Assembly (NCBI GenBank): GCA_905236885.1 | Contig: CAJOQK010000070.1 | Span: 1-41,655 of the forward strand | Reading direction: 5' to 3' | DNA from: an uncultured Bacteroidales bacterium | Lineage (GTDB): Bacteria; Bacteroidota; Bacteroidia; Bacteroidales; WCHB1-69 | Length of the DNA stretch: 41,655 nt | Shown: positions 10,444-19,875 of the stretch, piece by piece | Numbering within the stretch: the first letter of the stretch is position 1 | Layout: each line of letters begins with the position of its first letter | Notes under the pieces: model-generated | Database searches by the model: none | What the model saw: only the letters and a program-made list of their open reading frames with translations | Told to the model about the DNA's origin: nothing | Translations under genes and position numbers: made by a program

Positions 10444-10485
10444 ACCGTTTTTCGGTAGTTGTAACAAAGGAAAAATAAGAAGGTA

Positions 10486-10800
10486 ATGAAGATACATATC
10501 AAAAAAGGAGACATGGTCAAGATCTTGTCGGGAGATGACAAGGGCCAAACAGGTAAAGTCCTTAAAGTGGATGTGAAAAACTACAGGGCTTATGTGGAAG
10601 GGAAGAACATGCACACCAAACATGCCAAGCCAAGTGCCAAGAATCCTCAGGGAGGCATGGTCAAGCAGGAGGGCAGCATCCATATTTCCAACCTCATGTT
10701 AGTGGATGCCAAGGGGAATGCAACCCGCATTGGCCGCCGGATGGGCGAAAACGGAAAATTAGTTAGATATTCAAAAAAGACAGGGGAGGACATTAAATAA
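10486..10800 (+). CDS. rplX: 50S ribosomal protein L24
   Basis: A 104-residue assembly initiator with an N-terminal KOW motif ([20 protein letters not shown], residues 5-24). The second half ([20 protein letters not shown]) matches bacterial L24. Its TAA stop shares its last A with the rplE ATG (TAATG), indicating coupled translation. Confidence 0.97.
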   Translation: MKIHIKKGDMVKILSGDDKGQTGKVLKVDVKNYRAYVEGKNMHTKHAKPSAKNPQGGMVKQEGSIHISNLMLVDAKGNATRIGRRMGENGKLVRYSKKTGEDIK

Positions 10801-11357
10801 TGGCATACATACCGAGATTAAGAGAAAAATATGTGAAGGAGATTGTTCCCGAGCTGCAGAAACAGTTCGGTTTCAAATCCGTGATGCGCGTACCCAAAAT
10901 CACCAAGATTTGCTTGAACCAGGGTATTGGCGCCGCTACTGCCGACCGCAAACTGATTGATATCGGCATCAGTGAGATGACCATGATTGCCGGTCAGAAG
11001 GCCGTGGCAACCACATCCCGAAAGGATATTTCCAACTTCAAGTTGAGGAAGGGAAACCCGATTGGAGTGAGGGTCACTTTACGCGGCGAGCGGATGTATG
11101 AGTTTTTGGACCGTCTGGTATCCGTGGCTATCCCCCGAATCCGTGATTTCAGGGGAATCAGCGACAAGGGTTTCGACGGAAGAGGCAACTATTCCATGGG
11201 TATCCAGGAGCAGATTATCTTTCCGGAGATTGATATTGACAAAATCAATAAAATCAACGGTATGAATATCACTATCGTCACTACTGCCCACAATGACCAG
11301 GAGTGTTTGGCGCTGTTAAAAGAGTTTGGATTACCTTTCAAAAATCAGAAAAAATAG
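10800..11357 (+). CDS. rplE: 50S ribosomal protein L5
   Basis: A 185-residue protein that binds 5S rRNA in the central protuberance. Motifs include [34 protein letters not shown] and [20 protein letters not shown]. It overlaps rplX by one base and is followed after four bases by rpsN. Confidence 0.97.
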   Translation: MAYIPRLREKYVKEIVPELQKQFGFKSVMRVPKITKICLNQGIGAATADRKLIDIGISEMTMIAGQKAVATTSRKDISNFKLRKGNPIGVRVTLRGERMYEFLDRLVSVAIPRIRDFRGISDKGFDGRGNYSMGIQEQIIFPEIDIDKINKINGMNITIVTTAHNDQECLALLKEFGLPFKNQKK

Positions 11358-11361
11358 AGAT

Positions 11362-11667
11362 ATGGCAAAAGAGTCACTCAAAGCAAAAGAAATCAAAAGA
11401 GCTAAATTAGTTGCTAAGTACGCTGACAAACGTGCTGAATTAAAGAAAATCATCAATAGCCAGACAGCGGATTATGAAGCTAAAGAGGCGGCTATAATCG
11501 CTTTGCAGAAATTACCGTTGAACTCCAATCCCATCAGGCTGCATAATCGTTGCAAACTGACAGGTCGTCCCAAGGGTTATATGAGAACCTTCGGTATTTC
11601 GAGAATCAATTTCCGTGAAATGGCTTCGAAAGGTTTAATCCCCGGCGTGAAGAAAGCAAGTTGGTAA
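11362..11667 (+). CDS. rpsN: 30S ribosomal protein S14, zinc-independent form
   Basis: A 101-residue protein starting at ATG 11362 ([16 protein letters not shown]). A longer reading frame from TTG 11326 only overlaps the end of rplE. It is the long form without the two CXXC zinc motifs; the single Cys in [20 protein letters not shown] is the usual residue of the Cys-minus type. It lies in the 30S head. Position between rplE and rpsH is canonical. Confidence 0.97.
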   Translation: MAKESLKAKEIKRAKLVAKYADKRAELKKIINSQTADYEAKEAAIIALQKLPLNSNPIRLHNRCKLTGRPKGYMRTFGISRINFREMASKGLIPGVKKASW

Positions 11668-11686
11668 TATTAATAAAGGAACAGAA

Positions 11687-12085
11687 ATGAATACGGATCC
11701 GATAGCAGATTATTTGACAAGAATCAGAAATGCCGTGATGGCGAACCATAAAGTGGTGGAAATCCCCACTTCCAAGGTGAAACGGAGAATAACCGAAATC
11801 CTTTTCGAGAAGGGTTACATTTTAAATTATAAATTTGAAGATGACAGGCGTCCGGCTATGATTAAGATAGCATTGAAATATCATCCGGTTTCCAAACAGT
11901 GCGCAATTACCAACCTGCAGCGCATAAGCCGTCCCGGTCTCCGCAAGTATGTGGGAGCCGATGAGCTTCCCCGTGTGTTGAACGGATTGGGCATCGCAAT
12001 CATCTCCACCTCCCGTGGCCTGGTCACGGACAAGGAGGCGCGTGCCATGAATGTGGGTGGTGAAGTCATGTGTTATGTTAGCTAA
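11687..12085 (+). CDS. rpsH: 30S ribosomal protein S8
   Basis: A 132-residue protein that binds the central domain of 16S rRNA. Begins [19 protein letters not shown] and ends with [19 protein letters not shown] and a [10 protein letters not shown] tail, all family hallmarks. In E. coli S8 represses the spc operon through rplE; I could not identify an equivalent site. Confidence 0.98.
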   Translation: MNTDPIADYLTRIRNAVMANHKVVEIPTSKVKRRITEILFEKGYILNYKFEDDRRPAMIKIALKYHPVSKQCAITNLQRISRPGLRKYVGADELPRVLNGLGIAIISTSRGLVTDKEARAMNVGGEVMCYVS

Positions 12086-12100
12086 TAGGAGGAAAAGAAA

Positions 12101-12661
12101 ATGTCAAGAATAGGAAAATTACCCATTACAATACCGTCAGGAGTCACCATCTCCCAGGATGAGAAAACACACGAAGTGACAGTCAAAGGTAAGTTAGGTG
12201 AATTGAAACAGTATGTTGATCCCTGCATCACCCTGAATATGGAGGATGGTGTGCTGCACCTTGTGTGCTGCGATAACCAGAAGCGCCACAATGCGATGCA
12301 TGGCCTTTACAGGGCGTTGCTGGCCAATATGGTGAAAGGTGTTTCCGAAGGGTTCACCGTCACACAGGAATTGGTCGGAACCGGATATAAGGCTCAGGCT
12401 ACAGGACAGCAGCTGGATCTTTCCTTGGGATATTCACACGACATCATTTTTGACTTCCCTTCGGAAATCAAAGTTGAAACAGTGACAGAAAAAGGAAAAA
12501 ACCCGCTGATTAAATTGACCTGCTGTGACAAACAGCTTCTTGGACAAGTGGCTGCAAAAATCAGGTCATACCGCAAACCTGAACCCTACAAAGGGAAAGG
12601 TATCCGCTTTGAAGGCGAGGTGGTCAGAAAGAAAGCCGGTAAATCCGCAGAAAAGAAATAA
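12101..12661 (+). CDS. rplF: 50S ribosomal protein L6
   Basis: A 186-residue protein near the GTPase-associated centre, made of two related domains. MSRIGKLPITIPSGV at the start and KIRSYRKPEPYKGKGIRF near the end are diagnostic. An AGGAGG run (12087-12092) lies 8 bases before the start, one of the few plausible Shine-Dalgarno sequences in this cluster. Confidence 0.97.
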   Translation: MSRIGKLPITIPSGVTISQDEKTHEVTVKGKLGELKQYVDPCITLNMEDGVLHLVCCDNQKRHNAMHGLYRALLANMVKGVSEGFTVTQELVGTGYKAQATGQQLDLSLGYSHDIIFDFPSEIKVETVTEKGKNPLIKLTCCDKQLLGQVAAKIRSYRKPEPYKGKGIRFEGEVVRKKAGKSAEKK

Positions 12662-12688
12662 TGTCGAAACATATAAAATCCAAATAGG

Positions 12689-13051
12689 ATGGCAACAAAG
12701 AATTGTAAGACTAACAGAAGACTTAAAATCAAGAATAGAATCAGACAGACGGTCAAAGGTACTGAAGCACGTCCGAGATTGTCTGTTTTCAGAAGCAATC
12801 GTGAGATTTATGCCCAAATCATCAATGATGAAAAAGGGGTTACTTTGGTTGCCGCTTCCTCCAAGGCTGATTTGAAGGGAGCCGAAAAGACGAACAAAGT
12901 GGAACAGGCCAAGTCGGTCGGCAAATGTTTGGCGGTAAAGGCCAAGGAAGCCGGTATTTCAACGGTCGTGTTTGACCGTAACGGATATTTGTATCACGGA
13001 CGGGTGAAATCGTTGGCTGATGCGGCAAGGGAAGAAGGTTTAATTTTCTAA
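12689..13051 (+). CDS. rplR: 50S ribosomal protein L18
   Basis: A 120-residue 5S rRNA binding protein. Typical segments are [38 protein letters not shown] and the C-terminal [21 protein letters not shown] differently framed ORF over 12525-12875 is a shadow. Confidence 0.97.
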   Translation: MATKNCKTNRRLKIKNRIRQTVKGTEARPRLSVFRSNREIYAQIINDEKGVTLVAASSKADLKGAEKTNKVEQAKSVGKCLAVKAKEAGISTVVFDRNGYLYHGRVKSLADAAREEGLIF

Positions 13052-13063
13052 AGCAGAGGAAGA

Positions 13064-13576
13064 ATGTCGACAATTAAAAGAGTAAAGACGAGCGAAATCG
13101 AATTTAAAGAGCGTTTGGTGAGTGTCCAAAGGGTGACCAAGGTGACCAAGGGTGGACGTACCTTCAGTTTTTCGGCCATCGTTGTGATTGGCAATGAAGA
13201 CGGAATCGTTGGATATGGCTTGGGAAAGGCCAAGGAGGTGAATATTGCCGTTCAGAAGGGTGTTGATGATGCCAAGAAGCATCTGGTGAAGGTGCCGGTC
13301 ATAAACGGAACCATTCCCCATGCCCAAGAGGGCAAATATAGCGGTGCATTGGCCTATATTCGTCCCGCCACACCCGGTACCGGTGTGATTGCCGGAGGTG
13401 CCATGCGTGCAGTTTTGGAGAGTGTAGGTGTGAAGAACGTGCTGGCCAAGTCCAAAGGTTCCTCCAATCCCCACAGTGTGGTGAAGGCCACGATTGACGC
13501 CTTGACCAAGCTGAAGGATCCTTACACCGTCGCCCAGTTACGTGGCGTGGAGTTATCAACAGTGTTTAACGGTTAA
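13064..13576 (+). CDS. rpsE: 30S ribosomal protein S5
   Basis: A 170-residue protein at the mRNA entry and decoding region. It has the N-terminal double-stranded RNA-binding-like fold ([30 protein letters not shown]) and the C-terminal segment [20 protein letters not shown]. Changes in the loop just before FSFSAIVVI give spectinomycin resistance in other species. Confidence 0.97.
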   Translation: MSTIKRVKTSEIEFKERLVSVQRVTKVTKGGRTFSFSAIVVIGNEDGIVGYGLGKAKEVNIAVQKGVDDAKKHLVKVPVINGTIPHAQEGKYSGALAYIRPATPGTGVIAGGAMRAVLESVGVKNVLAKSKGSSNPHSVVKATIDALTKLKDPYTVAQLRGVELSTVFNG

Positions 13577-13590
13577 GAAAGGAATTCGAT

Positions 13591-13770
13591 ATGAAGAAAA
13601 TCAGAATAACCCAGGTTCGCAGCATTATCAGCAGACCGAAAGTGCAGAAACTGACCATGGCCGCTTTGGGCATCAAAAAAATGAACCATTCGGTGGAGGT
13701 GGAAGCCACACCCCAGATTTTAGGTATGGTGGAGGTGGTGAAGCACCTGGTGAAAGTGGAAGAAATTTAG
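13591..13770 (+). CDS. rpmD: 50S ribosomal protein L30
   Basis: A 59-residue protein found by translating the gap between rpsE and rplO. It reads MKKIRITQVRSIISRPKVQK, then an ALGIKKMNHSVEVE core with the family's L-G-L/I-K pattern, and ends LVKVEEI. Size, sequence and position all match L30. It begins 14 bases after rpsE and ends 28 bases before rplO. Confidence 0.96.
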   Translation: MKKIRITQVRSIISRPKVQKLTMAALGIKKMNHSVEVEATPQILGMVEVVKHLVKVEEI

Positions 13771-13798
13771 TGTTAATTTGAAAGGACGATTAAAAGAT

Positions 13799-14245
13799 AT
13801 GAATTTACACAGTTTAAAACCGGCAGAAGGATCAACAAAGCATTCCAAGAGAATAGGCAGAGGTCAGGGTTCAGGCAAAGGCGGAACCTCCACAAGAGGA
13901 CACAAGGGAGCCCAATCCCGTTCCGGATATTCCCGTAAGGCGGGTTTTGAAGGCGGCCAGATGCCTTTGTACAGAAGGGTGCCCAAATCCGGATTCAAGA
14001 ATATCAATCGCGTGGAATATACACCAATCAATCTTTCAACGCTGCAATATCTTTTTGAAAAAAAGGGTATCAGCTCCATTGATAAGGATGTTTTGATTCA
14101 ATCGGGACTGGCTTCGAAAAAGGATTTGATAAAAGTGCTTGCCAATGGCGAACTTAAGGCCAAACTGGAGGTTAAGGCGAACGCTTTCTCCCAAAAGGCA
14201 ATTGAAGCGATTGAAGCACAAGGTGGAACCGCAATAAAACTGTAA
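13799..14245 (+). CDS. rplO: 50S ribosomal protein L15
   Basis: A 148-residue assembly protein of the large subunit. The Gly-rich basic N-terminal half contains KRIGRGQGSGKGGTSTRGHK (residues 17-36), and GFEGGQMPLYRRVPKSGF is diagnostic. I start at ATG 13799; a TTG 21 bases upstream gives residues without family similarity. It ends one base before the secY ATG. Confidence 0.97.
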   Translation: MNLHSLKPAEGSTKHSKRIGRGQGSGKGGTSTRGHKGAQSRSGYSRKAGFEGGQMPLYRRVPKSGFKNINRVEYTPINLSTLQYLFEKKGISSIDKDVLIQSGLASKKDLIKVLANGELKAKLEVKANAFSQKAIEAIEAQGGTAIKL

Positions 14246-14246
14246 A

Positions 14247-15632
14247 ATGAAGAAACTAATAGCAACCATAAAAAACATCTATCATATAGAGGAGTTACGT
14301 CAAAAAATTCTCTATACCTTGGGTATTATTTTGATATTCAGGGTGGGTTCTTACATCGCACTGCCCGGAATAGATGTGAGCGCATTGTCACGTACGGCTT
14401 TTACTGCCAATTCTCGTGAGGGACTGTTAGGACTGTTGGACATGTTCTCCGGCGGTGCCTTCTCCAATGCCTCAATCTTTGCCTTGGGTATTATGCCCTA
14501 CATCTCCGCCTCCATCGTGGTGCAGCTGCTGATGCTGGTGGTGCCCTATTTCCAGCGTTTGCAAAGGGAGGGCGAGAGCGGACGTAAGAAAATCAACCAA
14601 ATTACCCGTGTGCTGACCATTTTTGTCACTTTGATTCAAGCTCCGGCCTACATAACCAGTCTGGAACGTCAGGTGGGAGCCAATTCCGGTGTGTTCCACA
14701 CGCTGGCAGGTGATCCTGTGGTTGGAGGCGCACTTCCCGCTTCGTTCATGGTAATTTCCATTATTGTGCTGGTATGCAGCACGCTGTTCATCATGTGGCT
14801 AGGTGAGCGCATCACTGACAAGGGCATCGGTAACGGTATCTCCCTGCTGATTATGATTGGTATCATTGCCCGTCTGCCTTTTGCCCTCTCTGCGGAGTTT
14901 GTATCCAAAGTGGCTGAAAGCGGAAATGGTGGTCTGGTGACTTTCCTGATAGAGATTGTGGTTTTGATTGCGGTGATTCTGGTCTGCATCCTGCTGGTAC
15001 AGGGTACGCGAAAGGTTCCTGTACAATATGCAAAGCGCATGGTCGGCAACCGTCAGTACGGCGGTCAACGCAACTATTTGCCCATTAAGGTGAACGCTGC
15101 CGGTGTGATGCCCATCATCTTTGCACAGGCTATCATGTTCCTGCCTTTGACGATTGCAGGTTTCACCACCAACAGCAACACCATGAGTGCATTTGGTGCC
15201 GCCATGACTAACAGCAACGGATTCTGGTATAATTTGGTTTATGCCATCCTGATTATCCTGTTCACCTATTTCTATACCGCTATCACTTTCAATCCTCAGC
15301 AGATTGCCGAGGATATGAAGAAAAACGGTGGGTTTATTCCGGGTGTCAAGCCTGGCAAAAAAACCATGGAGTTCATTGACAGCATCATTTCAAGAGTCAC
15401 CCTGCCGGGTTCCATTTTCCTGGCTTTTGTGGCCATTATGCCGGCTTTTGCCCGTCTGTTCGGCATCAACCAGCAGTTCGCCCAGTTCTTTGGTGGCACA
15501 TCGTTGCTGATTATGGTGGGTGTGATTCTGGATACGTTACAGCAGATTGAAAGCCATCTGTTGATGCGTCACTATGACGGCCTGACCAAATCCGGTCACA
15601 TTAAAGGACGTACACCGCTACCAACCATGTAA
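14247..15632 (+). CDS. secY: Protein translocase channel subunit SecY
   Basis: A 461-residue inner-membrane protein with about ten hydrophobic segments, forming the channel of the general secretion pathway with SecE and SecG. It has GSYIALPGID in the first periplasmic loop, the plug region with LLDMFSGGAFSNASIFALGI, IGNGISLLIMIGI, and the cytosolic loop VQYAKRMVGNRQYGG. The end FNPQQIAEDMKKNGGFIPG and the last two membrane segments complete the family pattern. It is followed directly by map with no adk between, unlike in many other phyla. Confidence 0.98.
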   Translation: MKKLIATIKNIYHIEELRQKILYTLGIILIFRVGSYIALPGIDVSALSRTAFTANSREGLLGLLDMFSGGAFSNASIFALGIMPYISASIVVQLLMLVVPYFQRLQREGESGRKKINQITRVLTIFVTLIQAPAYITSLERQVGANSGVFHTLAGDPVVGGALPASFMVISIIVLVCSTLFIMWLGERITDKGIGNGISLLIMIGIIARLPFALSAEFVSKVAESGNGGLVTFLIEIVVLIAVILVCILLVQGTRKVPVQYAKRMVGNRQYGGQRNYLPIKVNAAGVMPIIFAQAIMFLPLTIAGFTTNSNTMSAFGAAMTNSNGFWYNLVYAILIILFTYFYTAITFNPQQIAEDMKKNGGFIPGVKPGKKTMEFIDSIISRVTLPGSIFLAFVAIMPAFARLFGINQQFAQFFGGTSLLIMVGVILDTLQQIESHLLMRHYDGLTKSGHIKGRTPLPTM

Positions 15633-15652
15633 CTTGACAATTGGGTAAAGGG

Positions 15653-16435
15653 ATGATACATTTGAAATCGGAAAGGGACATTGAGAAAATGAAGGAGAGC
15701 GCTGACATTGTCGGTCGGACTTTAGGCGAGGTGGCCAAGCTCATTCGCCCGGGTGTCTCTTTGAAAACATTGGATAAAGTGGCCGAAACCTTCATCCGTG
15801 ACAATGGAGCTGTTCCATCGTTCAAGGGATACGAAGGTTTTCCGGCTTCCCTCTGTTTGTCCGTCAACGATGTGGTTGTTCACGGTATTCCCAAGAATCA
15901 GGAATTGAGGGATGGTGACATTGTTTCCGTAGACTGCGGTGCCTGCAAGAATGGTTTTCACGGCGACTATTGCTACACCTTTGAAGTTGGTCATGTGACC
16001 GAGGAGATACATAATCTTTGTGTCAGGACAAAGGAATCTCTCTACAAAGGTATTGCAGAGGCTGTGGAAGGAAAACGTGTGGGCGACATCGGCCATGCCA
16101 TACAAACCTATGTGGAGTCATTTGGCTATTCGGTGGTGCGCGAGATGGTTGGGCACGGTTGTGGCCGCCACATGCACGAAAAACCGGATGTGCCCAATTA
16201 CGGTTCCATCGGTAAGGGAGCCAGGCTGACAAAAGGGATGGTGATTTGCATAGAACCCATGATTAACATGGGAGTCCGTAATATCCGTGTGGACAAGGAC
16301 GGCTGGACCACACGTACTGCGGACGGCCTTCCTTCGGCTCACTACGAACACATGGTGGCCATCCGCGAGAACGGATCAGAATTGTTATCCACCTACCGTT
16401 ATGTGGAGGAAGTGTTAAACAAAAAAACAGCATAA
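15653..16435 (+). CDS. map: Type I methionine aminopeptidase
   Basis: A 260-residue enzyme that removes the initiator Met from new proteins. The metal ligands and catalytic residues are all present: His77 (VVVHGIP), Asp94 and Asp105 (VDCGACKNGFHGDY), His168 (GHGCGRHMHEKP), Glu201 (CIEPMINMG) and Glu232 (HYEHMVAI). I use ATG 15653; a TTG 12 bases upstream would add four residues. It lies between secY and infA, sharing no spacer with infA, whose ATG follows the stop directly. Confidence 0.97.
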   Translation: MIHLKSERDIEKMKESADIVGRTLGEVAKLIRPGVSLKTLDKVAETFIRDNGAVPSFKGYEGFPASLCLSVNDVVVHGIPKNQELRDGDIVSVDCGACKNGFHGDYCYTFEVGHVTEEIHNLCVRTKESLYKGIAEAVEGKRVGDIGHAIQTYVESFGYSVVREMVGHGCGRHMHEKPDVPNYGSIGKGARLTKGMVICIEPMINMGVRNIRVDKDGWTTRTADGLPSAHYEHMVAIRENGSELLSTYRYVEEVLNKKTA

Positions 16436-16660
16436 ATGGCAAAACAGGCATCCATCATTGAGCAGGACGGAATTGTAAAGGAATCGTTGGGAAACGCATT
16501 GTTCCGTGTGGAGTTGGAAAACGGCCATGTGGTGACCGCACATATCTCAGGGAAGATGCGGATGCACTACATCAAGATTCTGCCGGGAGACAAGGTGAAA
16601 ATGGAAATGTCCATCTATGATTTGAGCAAAGCGAGAATAATTTTCAGATACAAAAATTAA
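16436..16660 (+). CDS. infA: Translation initiation factor IF-1
   Basis: A 74-residue S1-like OB-fold protein that occupies the ribosomal A site during initiation. Typical sequence: [40 protein letters not shown] and [20 protein letters not shown]. It starts immediately after the map stop and lies 16 bases before rpmJ. Confidence 0.98.
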   Translation: MAKQASIIEQDGIVKESLGNALFRVELENGHVVTAHISGKMRMHYIKILPGDKVKMEMSIYDLSKARIIFRYKN

Positions 16661-16676
16661 AGGGATATACATAATT

Positions 16677-16793
16677 ATGAAAGTAAGAGCATCAGTAAAG
16701 AAGAGATCAGACGACTGCAAAATCGTCCGCCGCAAGGGAGTGGTGTATGTGATTAACAAGAAAAACCCGAAATTTAAACAGAGACAAGGTTAA
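16677..16793 (+). CDS. rpmJ: 50S ribosomal protein L36, zinc-independent form
   Basis: A 38-residue protein found by direct translation of the infA-rpsM gap. It reads [20 protein letters not shown] and then [18 protein letters not shown]. The length and NPKFKQRQG end are canonical. Only one Cys remains (Cys14); the other zinc ligands of the classical form are absent, so it is the Cys-minus variant. Confidence 0.97.
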   Translation: MKVRASVKKRSDDCKIVRRKGVVYVINKKNPKFKQRQG

Positions 16794-16826
16794 AAAATAA
16801 CATCAAAAAACATAAAGTATAGCAAT

Positions 16827-17201
16827 ATGGCAAGAATTGCGGGTATTGACTTACCCAACAACAAGAGAGGAGAAATCGGATTAACGTATATCTACGGCAT
16901 TGGCAGAACCACCGCTCAAAACATTTTGAAGCAGGCCAATATCTCTTTTGACAAAAAAGTGCAGGAATGGAACGATGAAGAATTGGCTGCCATCCGCGGA
17001 ATCATCGGTGAGATGAAGATAGAGGGAGCCTTGCGTTCTGAGGTACAAATGAACATCAAGCGGTTGATGGATATCGGTTGTTACCGTGGCATCCGCCATC
17101 GTCTCGGTTTACCTGTGAGAGGACAATCGACAAAAAACAACGCCAGAACGCGTAAAGGAAGAAAGAAAGTCGTTGCCAACAAGAAGAAAGCGACGAAATA
17201 A
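16827..17201 (+). CDS. rpsM: 30S ribosomal protein S13
   Basis: A 124-residue head protein that contacts P-site tRNA and bridges to L5. Diagnostic parts: [34 protein letters not shown] and the C-terminal [20 protein letters not shown]. It opens the classical alpha-operon part of the cluster. Confidence 0.98.
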   Translation: MARIAGIDLPNNKRGEIGLTYIYGIGRTTAQNILKQANISFDKKVQEWNDEELAAIRGIIGEMKIEGALRSEVQMNIKRLMDIGCYRGIRHRLGLPVRGQSTKNNARTRKGRKKVVANKKKATK

Positions 17202-17230
17202 TAAGATAGCATAAACAAGGTTTAGGTAAT

Positions 17231-17620
17231 ATGGCAAAAACAACGAAAGTAACAAAGAAAAGAGTTGTAAAGGTAGACGCTTTTGGAAAAGTGTTTGTAC
17301 AGGCATCTTTTAACAATGTGATTGTGACGATCACCAACAATTCCGGACAAACCATATCCTGGTCCTCGGCGGGAAAAATGGGCTTCAGGGGTTCCAAAAA
17401 GAACACTCCTTATGCCGCCCAGATGGCCGCTCAGGATGCGGCGAAGGTCGCCTATGATTTGGGATTGAGAAAGGTCAAAGTTTATGTGAAGGGACCGGGA
17501 GGCGGAAGGGAATCCGCAGTCCGCACCGTGGCAGCCGCTGGCATTGATGTGACCGAAATCATTGATGTTACTCCATTGCCCCACAATGGTTGCAGACCTC
17601 CCAAAAGACGTCGCGTATAA
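17231..17620 (+). CDS. rpsK: 30S ribosomal protein S11
   Basis: A 129-residue platform protein. Recognised by [40 protein letters not shown] and the end [18 protein letters not shown], which is nearly invariant in bacteria. Confidence 0.98.
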   Translation: MAKTTKVTKKRVVKVDAFGKVFVQASFNNVIVTITNNSGQTISWSSAGKMGFRGSKKNTPYAAQMAAQDAAKVAYDLGLRKVKVYVKGPGGGRESAVRTVAAAGIDVTEIIDVTPLPHNGCRPPKRRRV

Positions 17621-17658
17621 TTTATGTATTTTATTAACAAAAAGAATTATAGATAGAT

Positions 17659-18273
17659 ATGGCAAGATACATAGGCCCAAAATCGAAAATAGCAAGGAAA
17701 TTCAAAGAACCCATTTACGGTCCTGACAAATATTTGGAGAAAAAGAACTATCCTCCCGGGCAGCATGGCGTGAACAAAAAGAGAGGACCCGGAAAAGTTT
17801 CGGAGTACGGTTCGCAGCTGCAGGAAAAGCAGAAGGCGAAATATACCTATGGTGTGCTGGAACGCCAGTTCAGGAACTTGTTCCACAAGGCTTCCGCCAA
17901 GAAGGGTATCACTGGTGAGATTCTTCTGCAGATGATTGAGTTCCGTCTGGACAATCTGGTCTACCGTTTGGGAATCGCCCCCACAAGGGCTGCCGCCCGC
18001 CAACTGGTTTCCCACAAGCACATTGTGGTGAACGGTAAGGTGATGAACATTCCTTCCGCCATCATGAGGGTGGGGGATGTGATTGGTGTGCGCGAACGTT
18101 CCAAATCCTTGGAGGTAATTACCGATTCTTTGGGTCGTCATAATGCCAGCCAGTACGGATGGCTTGAGTGGGATGAAAACCTAATGGCCGGTAAAATCAC
18201 CATGGTTCCTGAAAGAGACGCCATTCCTGAGAACATCAACGAACAGCTGATTGTGGATTTGTATTCAAGATAG
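17659..18273 (+). CDS. rpsD: 30S ribosomal protein S4, zinc-independent form
   Basis: A 204-residue assembly-nucleating protein. The N-terminal domain lacks the Cys cluster of zinc-binding S4; I find no Cys in the protein. The S4 RNA-binding domain is seen in [20 protein letters not shown] and [18 protein letters not shown] (about residues 97-134). In E. coli S4 represses the alpha operon at a pseudoknot near rpsM; no equivalent is claimed here. Followed after 26 bases by an unrecognised gene rather than rpoA. Confidence 0.97.
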   Translation: MARYIGPKSKIARKFKEPIYGPDKYLEKKNYPPGQHGVNKKRGPGKVSEYGSQLQEKQKAKYTYGVLERQFRNLFHKASAKKGITGEILLQMIEFRLDNLVYRLGIAPTRAAARQLVSHKHIVVNGKVMNIPSAIMRVGDVIGVRERSKSLEVITDSLGRHNASQYGWLEWDENLMAGKITMVPERDAIPENINEQLIVDLYSR

Positions 18274-18299
18274 TCGTCATAATAAATAGTTTTAATATT

Positions 18300-18815
18300 A
18301 TGGAACAGAAAAAAACTTTCACCGAGGAAGAATTCAAAAGGCTGGTAAAAAATGATTTCTATCAGTCTTTGGACAGCACTTCCCAGTTATTCATTGGTGA
18401 TATCCATTTTCATGCAGCCTCCACCTACAAGGGTGAGACGCTGTTGAATAAGAATCCTGATTTGGAAAATGCATACACATTTGCATTTAATGCCTTAAAG
18501 GAGAACCAAAACAAAGTAAAGTATCAAAATGAGGAATATGATATTCTCCCTTCAAAACCAGCAGGTGGATATTCTTCATCAAACAATAATAGTTTTAACA
18601 TTAAAAAAAGTGAAAGAGTTATGAGAGATTCCAATATTGAAATTATGACTTATGCCAGGACCATTTTGAATGCTTTGGACAATATCGATGAAATAGTTGA
18701 AAACCATCAGGATGTGGAGTTCTATGACAGCTATATCCGTGACATTTCCGAAAGTATGAAAAGGTTTTCATCCAAGTTGATCGAGCGTCTGGACAATAAG
18801 AACAAAAACATGTAG
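18300..18815 (+). CDS. Unrecognised 171-residue protein between rpsD and rpoA
   Basis: I do not recognise this protein. It is on the operon strand, 26 bases after rpsD and 57 before rpoA, and starts with ATG in the same A-rich context as its neighbours. It has no signal peptide, no membrane segment and no Cys or Trp. Residues 1-80 look like a mixed globular or helical region (EEEFKRLVKNDFYQSLDS, GDIHFHAASTYKG). A Ser/Asn-rich linker follows (about 86-99, PAGGYSSSNNNSFN), then an acidic, probably helical region (about 105-165) rich in Asp, Glu, Ile and Leu. The DNA is more AT-rich than the flanking ribosomal genes, especially from about 18470 to 18650, which could mean later insertion or weaker codon selection. 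No function is proposed. Confidence 0.75.
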   Translation: MEQKKTFTEEEFKRLVKNDFYQSLDSTSQLFIGDIHFHAASTYKGETLLNKNPDLENAYTFAFNALKENQNKVKYQNEEYDILPSKPAGGYSSSNNNSFNIKKSERVMRDSNIEIMTYARTILNALDNIDEIVENHQDVEFYDSYIRDISESMKRFSSKLIERLDNKNKNM

Positions 18816-18872
18816 TTTTTTGCATGTGTGTGGTAGGTAAAAAAGAAAAATAATTATTTAAAAAAACAGAAT

Positions 18873-19874
18873 ATGGTTATAATACCTTTTCAGAAACCAG
18901 AGAAAGTACTGATGCTTGAGTCATCCGATTCTTTTGGCGTGTTTGAATTCCGTCCATTGGAACCCGGTTATGGAACAACCATCGGCAACGCTTTGAGAAG
19001 GGTATTGCTTTCATCCTTAGAAGGGTTTGCTATCACTTCTATCAAGATTGAAGGTGTGCCCCATGAGTTTTCCTCCATTCCGGGCGTAATGGAAGATGTT
19101 ACAGATATGATTTTGAACATCAAACAGGTTCGTCTGAAGGGGAAAATTGAAGATCAGACTGAGGAGAAAGTTCGTTTTGTCATTACAGGCAAGGAAGAGT
19201 TCAAGGCTGGTGACATGAACAAATTCTTAAATAGTTTCCAGGTACTCAATGAGGATCTGCATATCTGCAGCATGGAACCCAATGTGAAACTGGATATGGA
19301 GATTACCATTGACAAAGGACGCGGTTACGTGAGTGTTGAGGATAACCGGATGTTGCACAACGAACCTGACGTGATTGCCATTGACTCCATCCATACGCCC
19401 ATCAAGAATGTGATGTATCGTGTGGAGAACTATCGTGTGGAGCAGAAGACTGATTTTGAAAAGTTGATTTTTGAAATCACGACCGATGCTTCCGTACATC
19501 CCAAAGAGGCGTTGAAAAAGGCGGCCAAGGTGCTAATCCATCATTTCATTCTCTTCTCGGAGGATCGTATCACCATGAATGGTGACGAAATAGTGCTCAA
19601 TGACGAGTTTGACGAAAATGCGTTGCATATCCGTCAGATTCTGAAAACCAAACTGACGGATTTGGATCTTTCGGTCCGGGCGTTGAACTGCTTGAAATCC
19701 GCTGACTTGGAGACTTTGGGCGATTTGGTGACCATTCAGCGCAGCGCTTTGCTGAAATTCCGCAATTTCGGTAAGAAATCGTTGAATGAATTGGAAGAAT
19801 TGGTGAAATCCAGAGGCTTGGATTTCGGTATGGATATTTCAAAATATAGGTTGGATTTAGAAAAAGAAAATTAA
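18873..19874 (+). CDS. rpoA: DNA-directed RNA polymerase subunit alpha
   Basis: A 333-residue subunit that dimerises to nucleate RNA polymerase. The N-terminal domain has [20 protein letters not shown] (about residues 26-45) and [19 protein letters not shown]. The C-terminal domain, after a linker near residues 235-250, has [20 protein letters not shown] and [20 protein letters not shown], which bind UP-element DNA and activators in other bacteria. One base separates its stop from the rplQ ATG. Confidence 0.98.
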   Translation: MVIIPFQKPEKVLMLESSDSFGVFEFRPLEPGYGTTIGNALRRVLLSSLEGFAITSIKIEGVPHEFSSIPGVMEDVTDMILNIKQVRLKGKIEDQTEEKVRFVITGKEEFKAGDMNKFLNSFQVLNEDLHICSMEPNVKLDMEITIDKGRGYVSVEDNRMLHNEPDVIAIDSIHTPIKNVMYRVENYRVEQKTDFEKLIFEITTDASVHPKEALKKAAKVLIHHFILFSEDRITMNGDEIVLNDEFDENALHIRQILKTKLTDLDLSVRALNCLKSADLETLGDLVTIQRSALLKFRNFGKKSLNELEELVKSRGLDFGMDISKYRLDLEKEN

Positions 19875-19875
19875 G

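Noticed and set aside
18809-18826. Hairpin between the unknown gene and rpoA (ACATG with CATGT)
   Set aside because: The stem is only 5 bp with a 10-base loop and no T-run after it; too weak to call a terminator.
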